The translations under genes and the position numbers were made by a program. Shown here one piece after another: positions 7,985 to 16,674 of a DNA stretch of 64,000 nt. The DNA is from Janthinobacterium sp. Marseille (GTDB taxonomy: Bacteria; Pseudomonadota; Gammaproteobacteria; Burkholderiales; Burkholderiaceae_D): NCBI RefSeq assembly GCF_000013625.1, contig NC_009659.1:1798001-1862000 (forward strand). The letters run 5' to 3'. Position 1 is the stretch's first letter; every line of letters begins with the position of its first letter. The notes under the pieces are model-generated. The model saw nothing but the letters and a program-made list of their open reading frames with translations, made no database searches and had not been told where the DNA came from.

Positions 7985-9196
7985 ATGATTAGTTTAGATG
8001 TCCTGCAAACCCTGGTGGCTGCATCGCTCGTATTGTTATTAGGGCGCAAGCTGGTCGCCTCGTCTACTTTCCTTAAAACCTATAGCATTCCCGAACCGGT
8101 GGTCGGTGGCCTGCTGGTCGCCTTGCTGCTGTTTGCACTACGCGGCGTATCCGACACCCAGGTGCAGTTCGATGGCAGCCTGCAGGGGCCGCTAATGCTG
8201 ACTTTCTTTGCCACCATAGGCCTGAATGCGAATCTCGCCAGCCTGAAAGCAGGTGGTCGCACGCTGGCCTTGTTCCTCGTGGTCGTGCTGGGCTTGCTGG
8301 TCGCACAAAATATCATAGGCATCAGCATGGCCAGGTTCATGGGACTGGATCCGCTGATTGGTTTGCTGGGTGCATCGATTTCATTATCCGGCGGTCATGG
8401 TACCGGCGCCGCCTGGGGCAAGGTATTCGCCGAGCGGCATGGCCTAGCGGCAGCGACCGAGATTGCGATTGCCTGTGCTACCTTCGGTTTAATCCTGGGT
8501 GGCCTGGTAGGCGGACCGGTAGCGGGATTTCTGGTCAGACGCTTCAAGTTGCAGCCCACTGAAACAGAGCAGGATGTCGAAGACAAGATACAGCAGAGCT
8601 TCGAGAAACCGAAAGCAGTACAACTGATTACGCCGCAAGCTTTCATCGAGGCACTTGCATTAATCGCGATCAGTCTTTCGGTTGGAACCGTGTTTGCCAA
8701 TCTATTGAACGGCACCGCATTTGAATTGCCGACTTTTGTTTGCGTCTTGTTTGTCGGCGTGGTGCTGAGTAACGGCTTGTCGGCGCTGGTTGGTTACAAG
8801 ATATTTGAACGCGCGATCCAGTTGCTGGGCAATGTCAGCCTGTCCTTGTTCCTGGCGATGGCGCTGATGAGTTTGCGTTTGTGGGACCTGGCAACACTGG
8901 CCTTGCCGGTCTTGCTCATACTGGCGGTGCAGGCGGTGGCGATGGCAGCGTATGCCGCGTTCGTCACATTCCGTGTGATGGGTTCGAATTACGATGCTGC
9001 GGTGTTGGCAGCAGGGCATTGCGGATTTGGCCTCGGTGCTACACCAACCGCGATTGCCAATATGCAGGCAGTGACTGAACGTTTCGGGCCGTCACATGTG
9101 GCTTTCCTGGTGGTGCCCATGGTCAGCGCATTCTTTATCGATATCGCGAATGCGCTGGTGATCAAACTATTCCTGGCACTGCCTCTTTACAACTAA
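7985..9196 (+). CDS. gltS: Sodium/glutamate symporter
   Basis: A 403-residue inner-membrane protein close to the usual GltS length. It has two hydrophobic halves, each containing a glycine-rich re-entrant region; the first carries SLSGGHGTGAAWGKVF and the second GHCGFGLGATPTAIANMQAV, both diagnostic of the ESS family. The family imports glutamate with sodium. A charged linker between the halves (residues about 180-215) is normal. GAAAGGCAG precedes the start. The gene stands alone, convergent with the chemosensory-like operon. Confidence 0.95.
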   Translation: MISLDVLQTLVAASLVLLLGRKLVASSTFLKTYSIPEPVVGGLLVALLLFALRGVSDTQVQFDGSLQGPLMLTFFATIGLNANLASLKAGGRTLALFLVVVLGLLVAQNIIGISMARFMGLDPLIGLLGASISLSGGHGTGAAWGKVFAERHGLAAATEIAIACATFGLILGGLVGGPVAGFLVRRFKLQPTETEQDVEDKIQQSFEKPKAVQLITPQAFIEALALIAISLSVGTVFANLLNGTAFELPTFVCVLFVGVVLSNGLSALVGYKIFERAIQLLGNVSLSLFLAMALMSLRLWDLATLALPVLLILAVQAVAMAAYAAFVTFRVMGSNYDAAVLAAGHCGFGLGATPTAIANMQAVTERFGPSHVAFLVVPMVSAFFIDIANALVIKLFLALPLYN

Positions 9197-9213
9197 CAGC
9201 CTTGGTAGGGCTA

Positions 9214-9579
9214 TCAGGCGACCAGTTTCTTGAAGGTCGCCAGTACTGCATCACCTTTGAACGGTTTGACGATCCAACCCTTGATGCCGGCAGCCTTGCC
9301 GCGTTCCTTCATCATTGGTGAATTTTCCGTGGTCAGCATGATGATGTTGACGCTGCTGTTGCCGAGTTCGCTACGGATTTTTTCAGCCATCGTGAGGCCA
9401 TCCATGTTCGGCATGTTTACGTCTGAAATCACCAGCTTGATGGAGCTGTCGCCTTTCATTTTGGCGAGGCCGTCGCGGCCATCGACTGCGAGAACCACAT
9501 CAAGATCATTTTTCTTCAGGAAATCGCCCACTTCATTGCGGACGGTGGCTGAATCATCGACTACCAGTATTTTTGCCAT
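9214..9579 (-). CDS. CheY-like single-domain response regulator
   Basis: A 121-residue receiver domain without an output domain. The acidic pocket residues D8 and D9, phosphoacceptor D53 (ISDVNMPNMDG), T83 and K105 (VKPFKG) are all present, so it should be phosphorylatable. It is the last gene of a minus-strand operon with a CheA-like kinase, an MCP-like protein and a CheX-like protein, so the kinase at 13348 is the probable phosphodonor and the CheX-like protein its phosphatase. The downstream target is not visible; flagellar motor genes are absent here. Confidence 0.93.
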   Translation of the reverse strand: MAKILVVDDSATVRNEVGDFLKKNDLDVVLAVDGRDGLAKMKGDSSIKLVISDVNMPNMDGLTMAEKIRSELGNSSVNIIMLTTENSPMMKERGKAAGIKGWIVKPFKGDAVLATFKKLVA

Positions 9580-9597
9580 GTTTTTCTTTTCAAGTAA

Positions 9598-10149
9598 TTA
9601 AAATAATTCGAGTTCGCCGGTGCTGGCGCTGGCTTCATCTTCAGCCACTTCAAAATCGATGTCGTCATAAGCGCTGACGCACAGGCTGACGTGGAACAGC
9701 GGTGCGCCTTCAACGCTGACGGCGAAGTGCTGGATGTGGCTGCAATTGAGCATTTCTATATAAGACATGCATTGGCCGTCGAGGAAGTTGGGCGTCGACA
9801 TACCGATATGCGGGAAGTAGCTGCCAAGTTCGCGATTCAGGATGCCGCAGAACAGATTGCCGTATTCCGCAATCGCATCATGGAAGGCTTGGCGGTCGTT
9901 ATCTTCTGCTGCCACTTCATGCATGCCGGCCATATAGGCCATGGTTTGCGCATCCTGTTTGAAATGGATCATCACCATCAGGCGGAACAGATAGGAAGAA
10001 ACCGTGAGTACCACGGCTTCCTGCTCGACCAGTTCGCTGACTTCGGTAGTGATGCCGATTTCACTGTTTTCCATCGCTGTCGGCAGGCTTGCCTTGAGCG
10101 AACGTATGAGTAAGAGGTCGAAGCCTTCCTGCGCGTGTGGACTGATCAT
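9598..10149 (-). CDS. CheX/CheC-like phosphatase
   Basis: A 183-residue protein carrying the CheC/CheX/FliY active-site pattern D-x3-E-x2-N-x21-P (D91, E95, N98, P120; local sequence AEYGNLFCGILNRELG). Family members remove phosphate from CheY-P. Only one such motif is seen, as in CheX. The acidic C-terminal tail (about residues 160-183) is additional. The start codon follows the stop of the MCP-like gene by six bases, and the cheY-like gene starts 18 bases after its end, consistent with one transcript. Enzyme activity is inferred from the motif. Confidence 0.82.
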   Translation of the reverse strand: MISPHAQEGFDLLLIRSLKASLPTAMENSEIGITTEVSELVEQEAVVLTVSSYLFRLMVMIHFKQDAQTMAYMAGMHEVAAEDNDRQAFHDAIAEYGNLFCGILNRELGSYFPHIGMSTPNFLDGQCMSYIEMLNCSHIQHFAVSVEGAPLFHVSLCVSAYDDIDFEVAEDEASASTGELELF

Positions 10150-10155
10150 GATGCT

Positions 10156-10875
10156 TTAAACGGTAAGCGCTTCTTTGGTTTTATCGTTGACGAGATTCAG
10201 GCCGATGACGGCGCCGACTATCATCTTGCCGCCGGCTTGCAGGTCCTGGAAAGTGGTGGTGGTGATCAGGTCGCTTTCATGCAGGTTGCTGCGATAGCTT
10301 TTCGATAGTTTCTCTGCGCGTTGTGCCAGTGAGCGTACTTCGGCAGCCACCACGGCGAAACCGCGACCGTGTTCACCGGCACGTGCTGCTTCAATTGATG
10401 CATTCAGCGCGACGATAATGACCTGGTTGACGATCAGTGCGAATTCATCGTTTTTCACGCGCATTTCACGGTTGTGCTTGATCAGCACGCCCATATCGTC
10501 ATGCCAGCGCTCGAAAGTTTTGATCAGCCCCATCAGGCGCGCGATCGTGTCGGCGGCACGTTCACAGTTCTCAACTGCAATCGCATTGCTGTCGGCATTG
10601 CGTTCGGACAGGCTCTGGATCAATTGCTCATGTTCTTCCTGCAATTGCGACAACTGGTCCTGGTTCAGGAGCTTTTCCTGTTCCAGCAATTGCTCATGCT
10701 GCTCCATCTTTTGCTGCATATCGCGCATCACGTTTTGCAAGTCATGCTCAAGGGCTTGTGCCTGGGCGATATCGACCATACCGGCCAGGCGTCGGTTCAG
10801 CTTACGGATACGCCATTGCTGGAACAGGCCACTCAGCAGCAGGCCGAGCACAAGGAAAATAATAGAGTTAAGCAT
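10156..10875 (-). CDS. Short methyl-accepting chemotaxis-like protein lacking a sensor domain
   Basis: A 239-residue protein with one membrane helix (residues 2-20), a long coiled coil (about 30-150) and the conserved MCP hairpin tip ([19 protein letters not shown], then [18 protein letters not shown], residues 153-190). No periplasmic domain, HAMP or PAS domain is present, and it is less than half the usual receptor length. In ordinary systems this tip contacts CheW and CheA. Here the partner kinase encoded next door lacks a CheW-like domain, so the signalling geometry must differ. A sensing role for the short membrane anchor is speculative. Confidence 0.87.
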   Translation of the reverse strand: MLNSIIFLVLGLLLSGLFQQWRIRKLNRRLAGMVDIAQAQALEHDLQNVMRDMQQKMEQHEQLLEQEKLLNQDQLSQLQEEHEQLIQSLSERNADSNAIAVENCERAADTIARLMGLIKTFERWHDDMGVLIKHNREMRVKNDEFALIVNQVIIVALNASIEAARAGEHGRGFAVVAAEVRSLAQRAEKLSKSYRSNLHESDLITTTTFQDLQAGGKMIVGAVIGLNLVNDKTKEALTV

Positions 10876-10927
10876 GATGAAAATCGATTCTCTGTTCAGT
10901 GGTTCAGATGGAGCTTCTTACGGGGAC

Positions 10928-13348
10928 TCAGGCCACGCGGCTGTCGTCCGGTAACTCCTGGTTATTGCTGTGTTCGGATAATGGTGTTTGCAGCAGTTCC
11001 TGCAACAGCTTGTCGTCCGCTTCATCGGCCTTGACGGCGAAGGCGGCTGGCAGTGCCACGATGATGTGGAACTGGCGGAAATCCGCGCCAGTCGCTTCAT
11101 CGTCGAAGCGGATGTCGATGCTGCCGTTTTCGCGGCTGACAAAGGCCAGTACCGCATCCATGCCGACGCCGCGGCCGGATACTTCACTAACCTTGTCGGC
11201 AGTCGAGAAGCCGGCTTGCAGGATCAGGCGTGCCGCTGCCAGGTCGTCCAACTGGTCCGGCGCATCGCTCAAGCCTTTATCCAAAGCGATCTGGCGTATG
11301 CGTTTCAAGGCCAAGCCACGACCGTCATCACGCAGCGTGATGTTCAGCATTTTTTCATCCATGTCCATGCCGAGGCTGATCTTGCCGGCTTCCGGCTTGC
11401 CCAGTGCGACGCGTACTTCAGGAGTTTCGATGCCGTGATCCATCGCGTTGCGGATCAGGTGCATGAAGACATCCTTGAGCAGGGCGCTGATCTGGTTATG
11501 GACGACGTAACCGCCATCCTTGATTTCTATTTTCGGTGCTATCTTGCCCAATTCCTGCGCCAGTGCCGGCATCGATTCGATCACGCCCGACAGTGTTTCA
11601 TCGATGCGTTCGGTACCCAACAGGCGCAGTGTGCGACGTACTGCATTGCGCACGGCGACCAGCTCATGCAGGTTGGCGGTATTCACATTTTCCAGGCGAT
11701 GCAGGCTTTCCTGAATGTGTTTCTTATCTATCATCAGGTAGCTGTCGACCTTGCCGCCGCGGCCCGGACCCTGGCGGCTCAGGCTGACTTCATTGATGCG
11801 GGCATAGCGTTCGACTGCGGCGCGTACACCGGCCAACTCATCCAGCAGCAAAGCCTGGTCCCAGACGCGATCGCTGTCCGGTTTGCGCAATTCATCGTAG
11901 TGCTGTTCGGCTTCATGCACGATATCGGCCAGGTGCAACAAGCCATAGGTGCGGCCATTGCCCTTGATGGTGTGCATATTGCGGAACAGCTTGGCAACGG
12001 TGAAGTCGCTGCTTTCCGTGTTGTGACGGATCACCAGTTCATTTTCATCGATGAATTTCAAGGAGCTGACGATGAAGTCATGGAATTTATCCTGGCTGAC
12101 GGCGAGGATTTCACCAATGATTTCGAGTTCGCGTTTTTGTTCGTTGGCTTCGGCGGCCAGCTGGCGCAGTTCGGTTACATCGCGTACGCACAGCATCAGG
12201 CGCACGATCATGTCGTTTTCATCAACGATAGGCGACCAGCTGAGGTCAAGGATCTTGACGCGGCCGTCCGGCATGCGTTTTTCGATTTCACCAACCATCA
12301 AGTGCTGGTTGAATTCGAAGTTCATCAAGTCTTCGCCGATGCAGGCGCCACCGATGGCTTCCATTTGTGCCAGCGTGTCGGCACCGAGGTTGGTATCGGC
12401 AAACACAAAGTCCATGATGTCGCGGCCGACGATGTCTTTGCTTTCGAATACGGTTTCCAGATAAGCCGAGTACTCCGGATGGATCTTGTTGCCATCGACG
12501 ATGGTCAGGATACCTTGCGGGATGTTTTGCAGCATGGTCTGGATATCGGCAGTCTTTTGGCGTACCAGCGCTGACGCTTCCTCGATTTTTTCCAGCATGC
12601 CGTTAAAGGCCTTGATCGAATGGCCGACTTCATCCATGCGATCGATCGGTACGCGGCGGGTGAAATCCTGGCTGGCGGCGATTTCACTCATCATTCTTTG
12701 CATGCGGCTGATCGGACCGGTGATCTGGCGATACAGCAGGAAGCCGATAGTCGCGAGGAAGATGACCGCGAAGATGGTGACAACCGTAATCGCAGTGGTG
12801 GTGGTCGCCAGGTTTTCATTCAGGGCGGCAATCGCGACGTCCTTGCTGCGGTTCTTTTCAATCCGCAGCGTATCGATGATCTGTTCCAGCTCCTGCTGGA
12901 ATTGCACCACATTGCCGAACAACGAAGCCTTGGCGATTTCATCCTTGCCGGCCAGCTTGAGTTGCATGGTGCTGTCTATCGCATCGAAGTAATTGACTAG
13001 GCTTTCCTTCGCCTGCTCGACCAGGCCGCGTTGCGCCTGGCTGTCGACCTGTTTCAATTGCAGGTCCAGCGCTTTTTCCAGGATGTCTTTCTTGGCGCTC
13101 AGCTTTTCATTGTTTTGTACTGCGATTTGCATGTCCGGTTCGGACACGATGGCCATCGCCGACAGTTGCACTTCTTTTAATTGCGCGACCAGGTCGGATG
13201 AGGCGAGGGTGCTGGGCACCACGCCTTCGGTGACGGTTTTGACCTCGACCGCGCTGCCACGCGACTGGAATACCGCGTAGCCGCCAATCAGGGAAATTGC
13301 GATAAAAGTCAGTATGACGAGGAGGGTGATACGCAGGCGGATAGTCAT
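10928..13348 (-). CDS. CheA-like membrane histidine kinase: HAMP-PAS-Hpt-HATPase, no CheW domain
   Basis: An 806-residue kinase. Helix 7-27, a helical periplasmic sensor (about 30-180), second membrane helix (185-206), HAMP (207-260), PAS-like region (265-390), coiled coil, then an Hpt domain with H459 in MHTIKGNGRTYG. The ATP-binding domain is of CheA type: N634 in HLIRNAMDHGIE, DDGRG at 674-678 and GRGVGMDAV from 725. The usual CheA P5 (CheW-like) domain and a separate dimerisation domain are missing, and the tail after about 770 is short and acidic. It heads an operon with the MCP-like, CheX-like and CheY-like genes. H459 to CheY D53 phosphotransfer is inferred. Confidence 0.9.
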   Translation of the reverse strand: MTIRLRITLLVILTFIAISLIGGYAVFQSRGSAVEVKTVTEGVVPSTLASSDLVAQLKEVQLSAMAIVSEPDMQIAVQNNEKLSAKKDILEKALDLQLKQVDSQAQRGLVEQAKESLVNYFDAIDSTMQLKLAGKDEIAKASLFGNVVQFQQELEQIIDTLRIEKNRSKDVAIAALNENLATTTTAITVVTIFAVIFLATIGFLLYRQITGPISRMQRMMSEIAASQDFTRRVPIDRMDEVGHSIKAFNGMLEKIEEASALVRQKTADIQTMLQNIPQGILTIVDGNKIHPEYSAYLETVFESKDIVGRDIMDFVFADTNLGADTLAQMEAIGGACIGEDLMNFEFNQHLMVGEIEKRMPDGRVKILDLSWSPIVDENDMIVRLMLCVRDVTELRQLAAEANEQKRELEIIGEILAVSQDKFHDFIVSSLKFIDENELVIRHNTESSDFTVAKLFRNMHTIKGNGRTYGLLHLADIVHEAEQHYDELRKPDSDRVWDQALLLDELAGVRAAVERYARINEVSLSRQGPGRGGKVDSYLMIDKKHIQESLHRLENVNTANLHELVAVRNAVRRTLRLLGTERIDETLSGVIESMPALAQELGKIAPKIEIKDGGYVVHNQISALLKDVFMHLIRNAMDHGIETPEVRVALGKPEAGKISLGMDMDEKMLNITLRDDGRGLALKRIRQIALDKGLSDAPDQLDDLAAARLILQAGFSTADKVSEVSGRGVGMDAVLAFVSRENGSIDIRFDDEATGADFRQFHIIVALPAAFAVKADEADDKLLQELLQTPLSEHSNNQELPDDSRVA

Positions 13349-13609
13349 GGCAGAGGGCCTTCCATTGGATGTTCGGGGGCAGAGGCTCAGCCGGCCTGGA
13401 GGTGAAAATCTGATGTGGCCTGCTTAGTCTTGTTGCTGAGCGGCATTGTTGCACTAGAGCATGACAAGCTTATGACACGAGGAAATTGAAAGAAATTGAT
13501 ATGGGAAAAATCGCAAAAGTTTGATTTGGCGATAACTGGAGCAGGCTGCAAAGCCTTTGTTGATGCGGATTTGGCTGAAAAACAGGGCTCGCCAGCAAGC
13601 TCGATTTTT
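13349..13609. other. Intergenic region between kinase operon and arsR-type gene
   Basis: About 260 bases without a supported gene. It must hold the kinase operon promoter on the minus strand. I could not identify a clear sigma-70 or sigma-28 promoter by eye. Confidence 0.4.
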
Positions 13610-13629
13610 ATATCGTATAATGACGATAT
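13610..13629. promoter_or_regulatory. Operator-like dyad containing a TATAAT -10 element
   Basis: ATATCGT-ATAATG-ACGATAT is a perfect 7-6-7 inverted repeat. The plus-strand hexamer TATAAT at 13616-13621 sits inside it, so a bound repressor would block the promoter of the arsR-type gene. Confidence 0.6.
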
Positions 13630-13641
13630 TAAATTTTGAAG

Positions 13642-13663
13642 AAGACGATATTTGTTTCGTCTT
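13642..13663. promoter_or_regulatory. Second inverted repeat upstream of the arsR-type gene
   Basis: AAGACGA and TCGTCTT are separated by eight bases. It shares the ACGA core with the first dyad and could be a second, weaker operator or a leader hairpin. Confidence 0.4.
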
Positions 13664-13695
13664 TTAGCGAATCGTACATAAACAGGACATTCATC

Positions 13696-13992
13696 ATGGA
13701 CATCGATGCTATCCACAAGGCTTTGGCAAATCCGGTACGCAGGCAAATCCTGCACTGGCTGAAGTCGCCGGAAGAGTATTTCGCAGGGCAGGAACACCCG
13801 CTGGATTTTGGGGTGTGCGCCGGCATGATCGACAAACGCAGTGGTTTGTCGCAATCGACTATTTCCGCCCACCTGGCGACTTTGCAGGCGGCTGAGCTCA
13901 TTACCCCGCGCCGAGTCGGTCAGTGGGTTTTCTTTAAACGCAATGAAACCACGATCCAGGCCTTCCTGGATTCGATACATGGCGATTTGTAA
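13696..13992 (+). CDS. ArsR-family transcriptional regulator
   Basis: A 98-residue winged-helix repressor. It opens with MDIDAIHKALANPVRRQILH, and the recognition helix lies in GLSQSTISAHLATLQAAELI, followed by a wing (GQWVFFKRNE). No metal-binding ELCVCDL-type motif is seen; there is a cysteine within FGVCAGMIDK that might be redox or electrophile sensing. ATG 13696 is preferred, with AGGAC upstream. It is followed after 21 bases by an MFS exporter and then an ene reductase, a likely self-repressed operon. Confidence 0.9.
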   Translation: MDIDAIHKALANPVRRQILHWLKSPEEYFAGQEHPLDFGVCAGMIDKRSGLSQSTISAHLATLQAAELITPRRVGQWVFFKRNETTIQAFLDSIHGDL

Positions 13993-14013
13993 TCCCACTT
14001 TTCGAAAGACTGT

Positions 14014-15186
14014 ATGCCCTTAGCTTTAGTCATCCTGGCGCTGAGCGCCTTTGCCATCGGTACCACCGAATTCGTCATCATGGGCTTGCTGCCCGATGTG
14101 GCGCGCAGCTTGTCGGTATCCATCCCCAGCGCCGGTTGGCTGATCAGCGGTTATGCCCTGGGCGTCGCCATCGGCGCACCGATCATGGCGGTGGCGACGG
14201 CTTCCTTGCCGCGCAAACGTGCCTTGCTGCTGTTGATGGGAATCTTCATCGTCGGCAATGTGCTGTGTGCAGTAGCCACTAATTACAACTTCCTGATGGT
14301 GGCGCGCATTATCACGGCGCTGTGCCACGGTGCATTCTTCGGTATCGGCTCAGTGGTGGCAGCCAGCCTGGTGCCGGAAAACCGCAAGGCTTCGGCCGTC
14401 GCGCTGATGTTTACCGGTTTGACACTGGCGAACGTGTTGGGTGTGCCTTTGGGTACCGCACTCGGCCAGGTCGCCGGTTGGCAAATGCCGTTCTGGGCAG
14501 TGGCCGTACTCGGTGTCTTGTCGCTGATCGGTTTGTGGCGCGTGATGCCGGTCAATCGCCATGAAGAGAAAACCGATTTGCGCGCCGAGATCGGGCAGTT
14601 GCGCAATGCCGGCCTGTGGGCTGCACTGTCAACCACCATGCTGTTTTCCGCCGCAACGTTCGCGCTGTTTACATATGTTGCACCGTTGCTGGAAGACGTG
14701 ACCCATCTGTCGCCGCATGGTGTGACCTGGACCCTGTTCCTGATCGGTCTCGGCCTGACAGTCGGTAACTATATCGGTGGTCGTCTTGCAGACTGGCGTC
14801 TCGGCACTGCCTTGACCGGCATCTTCATGGTGCTGGCGGTGGTCAGTTCGCTGGTGCGCTGGACCAGCCCGAGCCTGATTCCGGTCGAAATCAATTTATT
14901 CCTGTGGGCGATGGTGTCTTTCGCTGCCGTCCCAGGGTTGCAAGTCAACGTGATGATCTTCGGCAAGGCGGCACCGAACCTGGTGGCGACGCTGAATATC
15001 GGTGCCTTCAATGTTGGTAATGCGCTGGGCGCGTGGGTCGGTGGCTCCGTGATCAGTGCCGGTTTTGGTTTACAGGCAGTTCCGTTGGCGGCAGGTGTGC
15101 TTGCTCTGACAGCAGTATTGGCAATGCGTGTATCGATGCGCCTGGCCGGTGATGAGGCGACAGCACCTGCTGTTGCAGTAGCTTAA
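14014..15186 (+). CDS. MFS transporter, DHA1 family (AraJ/YdhP-like)
   Basis: A 390-residue inner-membrane carrier of about twelve helices. The N-terminal LSAFAIGTTEFVIMGLLPDV is typical of the AraJ/YdhP/sugar-efflux group of DHA1 exporters, followed by GYALGVAIGAPIMA and the loop SLPRKRALL. The second gene of the arsR-MFS-ene-reductase unit, 21 bases after arsR. Efflux of a compound also acted on by the neighbouring reductase is a reasonable inference; the compound is unknown. Confidence 0.88.
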   Translation: MPLALVILALSAFAIGTTEFVIMGLLPDVARSLSVSIPSAGWLISGYALGVAIGAPIMAVATASLPRKRALLLLMGIFIVGNVLCAVATNYNFLMVARIITALCHGAFFGIGSVVAASLVPENRKASAVALMFTGLTLANVLGVPLGTALGQVAGWQMPFWAVAVLGVLSLIGLWRVMPVNRHEEKTDLRAEIGQLRNAGLWAALSTTMLFSAATFALFTYVAPLLEDVTHLSPHGVTWTLFLIGLGLTVGNYIGGRLADWRLGTALTGIFMVLAVVSSLVRWTSPSLIPVEINLFLWAMVSFAAVPGLQVNVMIFGKAAPNLVATLNIGAFNVGNALGAWVGGSVISAGFGLQAVPLAAGVLALTAVLAMRVSMRLAGDEATAPAVAVA

Positions 15187-15214
15187 TTCCAGACAATTTT
15201 TCTGAAAGAATACG

Positions 15215-16273
15215 ATGACTAACTATTTATTTACCCCTATCAAAGTCGGTGACCTGACTCTCCCTAATCGCGTCATCATGGCGCCGCTGACCCGTTCGCG
15301 CGCCATTGGCGGCGGCCGTGTACCAAACGACCTGATGGTCGAATACTATGTGCAGCGTGCATCGGCAGGCTTGATCCTGACCGAAGCCACGGCAGTGACG
15401 CCACAAGGCGTCGGCTATGCAGATACCCCGGGCATCTGGTCCGAAGAGCAAGTCGCCGGCTGGAAGAAGGTGACCGATGCCGTGCATAAAGCCGGTGGCC
15501 TGATTTCGCTGCAACTGTGGCACGTCGGCCGCATCTCGCATCCTATGTTCCTCAATGGCGATTTGCCGGTGGCACCGAGCGCGATCAAACCTGCCGGCCA
15601 TGTCAGCATCGTACGTCCGCAAGTTGAATATCCGACGCCGCGCGCACTGGAGCTGGATGAAATTCCGGGCATCGTTGCCGCCTATCGCAAAGGTGCGGAA
15701 AACGCCAAACGCGCCGGTTTCGACGGCGTTGAAGTGCATGGCGCCAACGGTTACCTGCTGGATCAATTCCTGCAAAGCAGCACCAATCAGCGTACCGACA
15801 TCTATGGTGGTTCGATTGAAAACCGTGCACGCCTGATGCTGGAAGTAACCGATGCCTGTATCGAAGTGTGGGGCGCAGGCCGCGTTGGTTTGCACCTGGC
15901 ACCACGTGGTGATTCGCACGATTTGAGCGATTCCGATCCGGCTGCTACCTTCGGCTATGTTGCTGCTGAAATGGGCAAACGCGGTATCGCTTTCATCTGC
16001 GCACGTGAATCGCTGGGCGAAAATCGCCTGGGTCCACAATTGAAGAAAGCTTTCGGCGGTGTATATATCGCGAATGAAAAGATGACCAAGGAAATCGCTG
16101 AAAACGTGATCGCCACCGGTGAAGCCGATGCGGTTGCATTCGGCAAACTGTTTATCTCGAATCCTGACTTGCCACGTCGCCTGAAAGACAATGCGCCTTT
16201 GAATGCGCCGCGTCCGGAAACCTTCTACAGCGGCAACGCAGAAGGCTATACCGATTATCCTGCGCTCGCTTAA
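15215..16273 (+). CDS. nemA: Old-yellow-enzyme alkene/N-ethylmaleimide-type reductase
   Basis: A 352-residue FMN enzyme of the OYE family, reducing activated alkenes, nitro compounds or maleimides with NAD(P)H. The TIM-barrel N-terminus (PNRVIMAPLTRSRAIGGG), the substrate-binding HGANGYLLDQFLQSS motif with the His/Asn pair near residue 175 and following tyrosine, and the C-terminal FMN phosphate loop DAVAFGKLFISNPDLP are all intact; the ending EGYTDYPAL is shared with NemA. Length is slightly below NemA. It is the third gene of the ArsR-controlled unit, suggesting electrophile detoxification. The gene symbol denotes closest family resemblance, not proven orthology. Confidence 0.88.
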   Translation: MTNYLFTPIKVGDLTLPNRVIMAPLTRSRAIGGGRVPNDLMVEYYVQRASAGLILTEATAVTPQGVGYADTPGIWSEEQVAGWKKVTDAVHKAGGLISLQLWHVGRISHPMFLNGDLPVAPSAIKPAGHVSIVRPQVEYPTPRALELDEIPGIVAAYRKGAENAKRAGFDGVEVHGANGYLLDQFLQSSTNQRTDIYGGSIENRARLMLEVTDACIEVWGAGRVGLHLAPRGDSHDLSDSDPAATFGYVAAEMGKRGIAFICARESLGENRLGPQLKKAFGGVYIANEKMTKEIAENVIATGEADAVAFGKLFISNPDLPRRLKDNAPLNAPRPETFYSGNAEGYTDYPALA

Positions 16274-16286
16274 TCAGGGTTGCCAG

Positions 16287-16310
16287 CACCTGCTCTTGAA
16301 TGGGCAGGTG
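16287..16310. terminator. Weak hairpin between convergent nemA and GNAT genes
   Basis: CACCTGC and GCAGGTG form a 7-bp stem around a 10-base loop just after the nemA stop. There is no T-run, so termination is uncertain. Confidence 0.3.
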
Positions 16311-16329
16311 TGATCGACATCAACAGTTG

Positions 16330-16647
16330 TCACGGAAAGCCGATGCTGAAAATGCGTCGGCTTTCTGCTGTTACGAGGGCGTGATGTTGCGGGTTCTTGC
16401 GCAGATAGTTGATGAAGAAACCGCAGATAGGGACGATGCGCTTGTCCAGCGCCTGCACGTGTTCGACTGCTTTGGCCGCCATGCGCGAACCGTAACCCTG
16501 GCCGCCAAGTGCCGGTGACACTTCCGTATGCATGATCATGCATACCTGATCAAAGACGTAATAGTCGATGAAGCCGATCAGGCGGCCTTCATCCAGCCAT
16601 TCGTAGCGCTGCAAGACATTGTCTTCGTTCAAGGGGACCAGTTCCAT
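16330..16647 (-). CDS. GCN5-related N-acetyltransferase of the YjdJ type
   Basis: A 105-residue single-domain protein of the short acetyltransferase group. It has the acetyl-CoA segment TEVSPALGGQGYGSRMAAKAV (Q/G-x-x-G-x-G pyrophosphate loop) and the group's VPICGFFINYLRKNPQHHALV ending. ATG 16647 gives a family-typical start; a TTG at 16665 is an alternative, and neither has a strong ribosome site. A 9-bp inverted repeat (16335-16365) overlaps its last codons. The substrate is unknown. Confidence 0.8.
   Translation of the reverse strand: MELVPLNEDNVLQRYEWLDEGRLIGFIDYYVFDQVCMIMHTEVSPALGGQGYGSRMAAKAVEHVQALDKRIVPICGFFINYLRKNPQHHALVTAESRRIFSIGFP
16335..16365. terminator. Hairpin overlapping the 3' end of the GNAT gene
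   Basis: GAAAGCCGA and TCGGCTTTC pair perfectly over nine bases around a 13-base loop, inside the last codons of the minus-strand gene. It could fold at the transcript end; no U-run follows. Confidence 0.3.
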
Positions 16648-16674
16648 TCCGGCAGGATAAAGCAAATTGCCTGC

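Noticed and set aside
10988..12574. A 528-codon open frame on the plus strand opposite the CheA-like kinase
   Set aside because: It is the antisense frame of a well supported kinase gene. The composition (rich in Gln, Phe, Val and His) and absence of any motif are typical of antisense frames.
13387..13998. A 203-codon minus-strand frame opposite the arsR-type gene
   Set aside because: It covers the operator and the regulator in antisense, has no ribosome site of note and no recognisable domain.
15227..16039. A 270-codon minus-strand frame inside nemA
   Set aside because: Antisense shadow of an intact OYE gene with all catalytic motifs in the plus frame.
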